Positions 59,866-64,000 of a DNA stretch of 64,000 nucleotides are shown here, one piece after another. Under the pieces are notes generated by a model. That model saw only the letters and a program-made list of their open reading frames with translations, made no database searches and had not been told where the DNA came from. The position numbers and the translations under genes are program-made. Each line of letters begins with the position of its first letter. Within the stretch, counting starts at the first letter, position 1. Location: positions 1 through 64,000 of the forward strand of contig NZ_VOQF01000018.1 in the NCBI RefSeq assembly GCF_007994985.1, read 5' to 3'. The stretch comes from Metabacillus litoralis. Its GTDB lineage: Bacteria > Bacillota > Bacilli > Bacillales > Bacillaceae.

Positions 59866-60879
59866 ATGGCAAAAACAACAATGGTACCTAGCGGGTATAA
59901 ATCAAAATTAGATGTAATGAATACACAAATTGCGATAAATGAAGTAAAGGATTTTTTCGAAACTAAACTATCTGAATATTTAGATTTAACAAGAGTGTGT
60001 TCTCCGTTAATTGTGCCTGGTGGTCAAGGGATAAATGATAATCTAAATGGTGTAGAAAGAACGGTAGCCTTTAATGCATTGGACATTGAAGAACCTAGAA
60101 TTGAAATTGTTCAATCATTAGCAAAGTGGAAAAGAGTCGCCCTAAAAAAATTTGGCTTTGCTCTAGGAGAAGGGCTATATACAAATATGAATGCCATCAG
60201 AAGAGATGAGAAGATCGATAACCTTCATTCAATATATGTTGATCAATGGGATTGGGAAAAGGTGATTGGGGAAGAAGATAGAAATATCAATACATTAAAA
60301 AGTGAAGTAAGAAAAATATATCAAGCTATTAAAACAACTGAGTTACACATGTCAAAATTCCATCCCGCTTTAAACGCTATATTGCCAGAGGATATTTATT
60401 TTATAACAACACAAGAACTTGAAAATTTATATCCATCCTTCACTTCAAAGCAAAGAGAAGATACAATCACTAAAGAATATGGTGCTGTGTTTATCATGCA
60501 AATAGGCGGAGTATTACGATCAGGAGAAAAGCATGATGGACGTTCACCTGACTATGATGATTGGAACCTAAATGGTGATATCGTATTTTGGAATCCTACT
60601 TTACAAAGATCCTTTGAAATTTCTTCAATGGGTATACGTGTAGATCGTGAAACTCTCCTGGAACAACTAAAGGTATCAGGAAATGAAGAACGGGAAAGCT
60701 TATATTTTCATCAAAATATTATCAATGGTAGCCTACCTCAAACAATTGGTGGTGGAATTGGTCAATCTAGACTCAACATGTTTCTATTAAAGAAATTTCA
60801 CATTGGTGAAGTGCAAGCATCTGTATGGAATGAGGAAACTATGATTGAGTGTGAAGAGAAAAATATTCAATTATTCTAA
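59866..60879 (+). CDS. asnA: Aspartate-ammonia ligase (asparagine synthetase A)
   Basis: Makes asparagine from aspartate, ammonia and ATP; a class II aminoacyl-tRNA-synthetase-like fold. The ATG at 59866 follows ttgggaggata and gives 337 residues starting MAKTTMVPSGYKSKLD. Motifs LIVPGGQGINDNLNGVERTV, YVDQWDWEK and GGGIGQSRL are characteristic. B. subtilis uses glutamine-dependent AsnB-type enzymes, so this form is a lineage feature. It ends at a bidirectional terminator shared with the permease. Confidence 0.94.
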   Translation: MAKTTMVPSGYKSKLDVMNTQIAINEVKDFFETKLSEYLDLTRVCSPLIVPGGQGINDNLNGVERTVAFNALDIEEPRIEIVQSLAKWKRVALKKFGFALGEGLYTNMNAIRRDEKIDNLHSIYVDQWDWEKVIGEEDRNINTLKSEVRKIYQAIKTTELHMSKFHPALNAILPEDIYFITTQELENLYPSFTSKQREDTITKEYGAVFIMQIGGVLRSGEKHDGRSPDYDDWNLNGDIVFWNPTLQRSFEISSMGIRVDRETLLEQLKVSGNEERESLYFHQNIINGSLPQTIGGGIGQSRLNMFLLKKFHIGEVQASVWNEETMIECEEKNIQLF

Positions 60880-60956
60880 TTCTGTTTATATACATTGAAT
60901 TATAGTAGCTATTGGATCTTTTTGTACCAAGATAGTGAATTGAATTAAGTGAATGA

Positions 60957-60990
60957 TAAAAACCGCAAACTGGGGATTCGCGGTTTTTTT
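60957..60990. terminator. Bidirectional terminator between asnA and the permease
   Basis: aaaaaccgc pairs with gcggttttt; T-runs lie on both sides when read on either strand. It serves the converging asnA (+) and permease (-) genes. Confidence 0.8.
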
Positions 60991-61025
60991 ATAAGTTTTT
61001 TTCGTAACTTTGAGAAGATACCTAT

Positions 61026-62396
61026 CTAATAATATCGAATTTTATTTTTAGGCTTTTTCCACTTGTTTTTCATGATTAAACAAATAGCTAAAATAATAAC
61101 AAGAAAAAGAATGCTGACAAAAAAACCAGGTCGAACGGCTTTTTCAAATAATGTTCCTGTTATAGCTGCAACAATCAAAAGAAGCCCGATTACTGAGAAT
61201 GCTTTTTTTATGAAAGTTTGTTCCAATAATCGAAGAGCAGAAATAATGATAAAGAACCAATTATATAAAACCAAAATTCCAGCGGCAGTTGTAATATATT
61301 CGTATATTTTCCCCGGTAATAATAATGCGGTAATAATTGAAGCTAATAAACCAATTGATGCGAGTCCTAGTGATGGTAAAGGTAGTTCCTTGAATTTTAG
61401 CTTCTTGGAAAAGAATTTAGGTGCGTCCCCATCTTCAGATAGTGTTACGAGTAGGTTTGTCACTCCATATAATGCAGCAGTCATAGCAGAGAAACCGGCA
61501 ATAATAATAGCTCCATTAAACACATGGGGAAAAAAAGCCAGGTTATACTCGCTTAAAGCCGTTACAAAAGGGCTTTCCTCTGCATGAAAGACATCTGTTG
61601 CTACTAAAGTAACAGCAAGTACTAAAGATAAGATATAAACAAATGTTAGTGCGAATAACATGACTTTTCCTGATTTAGGTGCATCTTCCTTTTTCTTTAA
61701 TTGCATTGCCATAATACCTATAACCTCAACACCTCCAAAGGCATAAAAGGCATAGATTAGAGATGCCCAAAATCCTTTCCATCCACCTGCGAATATTTCA
61801 CCAGCAGATGTAGGAAGTCCAGTTGGATCAGTATCTCCTTTAATCCAACCAAAGAGTGCAGCCAATCCTAAAATGATAAACATAAGAATTGCTGAAAATT
61901 TTATGATGGCAAATACATTTTCAAACTTATCAAAACCATTTGTTCCACTTATAACAACCAAAATAGAAAGGATAGCATATCCGGCTGCAAAGACCCATAG
62001 TGGAACATCTTTGAACCAAAATTGTGAAAGGATTGCTAGTGCGGTTAATTGACTACCCATAATTAAGATATTTGAACACCAATAATTCCAACCACAACTA
62101 AATTCTGCCCACTTCCCAAATGCCTTACCAGCATAATAACAAAACGAACCTTCCTGTGGATCTTCTGCAGTCATATTAGCTAATACATTGAAAACAATAT
62201 ATGTCCCTAATGCAGCTAAAAGAAAAGAAAATACTATGGAGGGACCAGTCACACTAATTCCAATACTAGACCCAAGAAAATAGCCAGTTCCTATTGTACA
62301 ACCTATTCCGATTAGTGAAAGCTGCCACCATTCTAAATTGCCTGTAGTATTAGATTTTTTATTACCTGCTTTTTGTGATTTGGATGTATTCGCCAT
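61026..62396 (-). CDS. APC superfamily amino-acid permease
   Basis: A 456-residue protein with about 12 membrane spans. After a hydrophilic start (MANTSKSQKAGNKKSN), the first span carries IGIGCTIGTGYFLGS, the glycine-rich APC helix I motif; WKGFWASLIYAFYAFGGVEVIGI in the middle is also characteristic. It most resembles the AAT family (proline/histidine/aromatic permeases), but the substrate cannot be told. The start ATG has ggaggcaatt before it. A perfect palindrome lies 96 bp upstream. Confidence 0.87.
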   Translation of the reverse strand: MANTSKSQKAGNKKSNTTGNLEWWQLSLIGIGCTIGTGYFLGSSIGISVTGPSIVFSFLLAALGTYIVFNVLANMTAEDPQEGSFCYYAGKAFGKWAEFSCGWNYWCSNILIMGSQLTALAILSQFWFKDVPLWVFAAGYAILSILVVISGTNGFDKFENVFAIIKFSAILMFIILGLAALFGWIKGDTDPTGLPTSAGEIFAGGWKGFWASLIYAFYAFGGVEVIGIMAMQLKKKEDAPKSGKVMLFALTFVYILSLVLAVTLVATDVFHAEESPFVTALSEYNLAFFPHVFNGAIIIAGFSAMTAALYGVTNLLVTLSEDGDAPKFFSKKLKFKELPLPSLGLASIGLLASIITALLLPGKIYEYITTAAGILVLYNWFFIIISALRLLEQTFIKKAFSVIGLLLIVAAITGTLFEKAVRPGFFVSILFLVIILAICLIMKNKWKKPKNKIRYY

Positions 62397-62827
62397 AATT
62401 GCCTCCTATATTATCTATAGCTATTCTTAGTTAATTATTAAAAGATTATGTAACGAAAAAAAGCAGCTTTATCTAAAAGAATCATTCCGTGGGAAATAAT
62501 TTATTTCCAGTTACTTGAATTCGCACCATTTGCTATCTGGTATGAACTTTCACTTTATTCACATATAGATTTCTTTATCGAGTCTCCACGTTGACATAAC
62601 TTCTTCTATTGGAAGTTGCGATCGTGAAAAAACGACAAATACTTTCAAAGAAAGATACTGATATTTTTTGAAAAGTAAAAATTACAAGGTTTTTTACATC
62701 AACCGATCAAGGTGCTTGTACTTTTCTACATTCAAAACAGGAAATTCTCCATTAGATGAAATTGGAAAATATTTTACGAATGATAAATTCGGACTGTTAA
62801 ACAATACATTTAAGGGAGGACTTTGAT
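62397..62827. other. Divergent intergenic region (permease / YbaK-like gene)
   Basis: 431 bp without a supported gene. It holds the 17-bp palindrome at 62492-62508. A weak candidate promoter for the + strand gene is TTGGAA (62762-62767), 16-bp spacing, and TAAATT (62784-62789) preceded by TGA. Nothing else was recognised. Confidence 0.4.
62492..62508. promoter_or_regulatory. Perfect 17-bp palindrome upstream of the permease gene
   Basis: GGAAATAATTTATTTCC: perfect 8-bp arms around a single T, 96 bp before the permease start codon (on the - strand) and 320 bp before the YbaK-family gene. It looks like a dimer operator, protein unknown. Confidence 0.45.
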
Positions 62828-63265
62828 ATGAATGAAATTATTTCTTTAAAGCAAAAGAGACATCAAAAAGAACTTAAATATGAGAAGAGAATGCTTCGTG
62901 AGTTATCTTTAGCGGAAATCAAAACGGAGATAGATACTTGCTTTGGTGGTTTTTCAAACATTGTCAAAAAGCCTGTAATTGAAGATGGATGTGTTGATTT
63001 TGCTATTGAATCCTTTTTGTTGGGTGCAAAGTACAGTAAATTTGGTTATTTAGGGGAATCAATGAATCAAGTTAATAAAAGATGTCAGATAGAAGAAAGA
63101 CAGATAATAGATGAAATGTTTGATTACTTTTTAAACTTTGGGAAAATGAATGATCAAAATATCTCATTTGATGAAATCTATATTGCTTGTGAATTTTATG
63201 TTCATAATTGGTGGAAGCAAGGTTATTTAAAGGGTGAAAAAAGATATAAGCTAAGATTACATTAA
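62828..63265 (+). CDS. YbaK family protein (DUF2521)
   Basis: A 145-residue soluble protein of unknown function. The charged helical N-terminus (MNEIISLKQKRHQKELKYEKRMLRELS in part) and the aromatic C-terminal stretch (EFYVHNWWKQGYLKGEKR) match the YbaK family I know from Bacillus, encoded just before cwlD there as here. The start ATG follows taagggaggacttt. Not related to the YbaK/EbsC tRNA deacylases despite the name. Confidence 0.75.
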   Translation: MNEIISLKQKRHQKELKYEKRMLRELSLAEIKTEIDTCFGGFSNIVKKPVIEDGCVDFAIESFLLGAKYSKFGYLGESMNQVNKRCQIEERQIIDEMFDYFLNFGKMNDQNISFDEIYIACEFYVHNWWKQGYLKGEKRYKLRLH

Positions 63266-63348
63266 AGTAGATAGATGGAATACTTCTTTATCATATTCCT
63301 CCTCTTTGTCCCATATATTTTAAGAGAGGACGAGCAGGAGGGAATAAG

Positions 63349-64000
63349 ATGAAGCAAAAAATCAAGTGGTTTGGTTTTATTGGTGGTTTTGTATTATTAC
63401 TTATATTATTTCAATGGCAAATTACAGATGATCGTTCATGGGAATCTTGGAATTTACCTCTAAGCGGGAAAGTCATTTATATTGATCCAGGACATGGTGG
63501 ACCTGATGGAGGAGCGGTAGGTAATAATACATTGGAAAAAGATATATCTTTAAGTATTTCTTTAGTATTGCGAGATTACTTACAAGAACAAGGTGCACTC
63601 GTATTATTAACTAGAGAAGAAGATGTTGATTTAGCAGATGAAGATACATCAGGATATAGCCGAAGAAAAGCAGAGGATTTAAAAAAACGGGTGAATATAA
63701 TCAATGATTCTAATGCTGATCTATTTTTATCCATACATTTAAATGCTATTCCGTCTGAAAAATGGAGCGGGGCTCAAACCTTTTACCATGGTAAGTTTGT
63801 TGAAAATGAAAATGTCGCGAAATATATACAGGATGAACTTCGTAGTAATTTAGAAAATACAGAGAGAGTTGCTAAACCAATTGACGGGATATACCTTCTT
63901 AGAAATATAGATAAACCCGGTGCTTTAGTTGAAGTGGGTTTTCTATCAAATCATGAAGAAGAAAGATTACTGTCAACAGAGGATTATCAAGATAAGGTAG
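63349..64000 (+). CDS. cwlD: N-acetylmuramoyl-L-alanine amidase CwlD (3' end beyond window)
   Basis: CwlD, with PdaA, forms muramic delta-lactam in spore cortex peptidoglycan, needed for germination. The first 217 codons are present and the frame is open at the window edge. An uncleaved signal or membrane segment (about 8-22) is followed by the Amidase_3 domain with zinc ligands H49 (DPGHGG), E63 and H130 (SIHLNA), and the catalytic E195 (VEVGFLSN). The start ATG follows caggaggga. Its position after the YbaK-family gene matches B. subtilis. Confidence 0.94.
   Translation, partial: MKQKIKWFGFIGGFVLLLILFQWQITDDRSWESWNLPLSGKVIYIDPGHGGPDGGAVGNNTLEKDISLSISLVLRDYLQEQGALVLLTREEDVDLADEDTSGYSRRKAEDLKKRVNIINDSNADLFLSIHLNAIPSEKWSGAQTFYHGKFVENENVAKYIQDELRSNLENTERVAKPIDGIYLLRNIDKPGALVEVGFLSNHEEERLLSTEDYQDKV

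Noticed and set aside
61063-61587. 174-codon + strand frame inside the permease gene
   Set aside because: Antisense to a clearly recognisable 12-span permease; basic, low-complexity translation without a family.

Overview
The window is AT-rich chromosomal DNA from a Gram-positive bacterium of the Bacillaceae. Gene order, operon content and protein sequences closely follow the Bacillus subtilis rrn-ctsR-to-cwlD region. It is not B. subtilis itself: the genes after rpsI differ, the KOW gene between map and infA is decayed, and L17 carries an insertion. Nearly everything lies on the + strand, as expected for heavily expressed genes near the origin.

Layout. (1) 1-1200: the 3' end of a 5S rRNA, then tandem ~350-bp units, each with a truncated 5S 3' portion and a copy of the same terminator, then decayed copies. 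(2) 1586-2284: a lone MgtC/SapB-type membrane protein. (3) 2336-6979: the CtsR heat-shock operon ctsR-mcsA-mcsB-clpC behind a readable sigma-A promoter and CtsR operator. (4) 7169-12282: radA, disA, yacL, ispD, ispF (DNA repair, c-di-AMP synthesis, MEP isoprenoid pathway). (5) 12463-18309: gltX, then a cysteine T-box controlling cysE-cysS, then mrnC, rlmB and yacP (rRNA maturation and mRNA decay). (6) 18377-22854: sigH, rpmG, secE, nusG, rplK, rplA, rplJ, rplL, with two probable L1-binding mRNA sites and an L10 leader. (7) 23204-36353: an RsmC-like methyltransferase, rpoB, rpoC, then the str operon (ybxF, rpsL, rpsG, fusA, tuf). (8) 37028-52046: the S10-spc-alpha cluster from rpsJ to rplQ, with secY, adk, map and infA inside. 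(9) 52562-56790: the ECF transporter energising module (ecfA1, ecfA2, ecfT), truA, then rplM-rpsI behind an L13-type leader. (10) 57081-64000: accessory genes: a BCCT transporter, a LysE-family exporter (- strand), asnA, an APC permease (- strand), a YbaK-family gene and the start of cwlD, cut by the window edge.

Together the genes form the core transcription, translation and secretion machinery with its built-in regulation: CtsR/McsB control of ClpC, T-box sensing of uncharged tRNA-Cys, and ribosomal-protein mRNA autoregulation. I found no undescribed defence or mobile system. The best second-look items are the truncated-5S tandem array, the decayed KOW gene between map and infA, the paired L1-site mimics, the Bacillales-type intergenic repeat at 58751-58880, and a perfect 17-bp palindrome upstream of the APC permease. 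Several start codons were moved to internal sites where a ribosome binding site and the family length support it. All identifications are from reading the sequence and from memory of the families; no database search was run.
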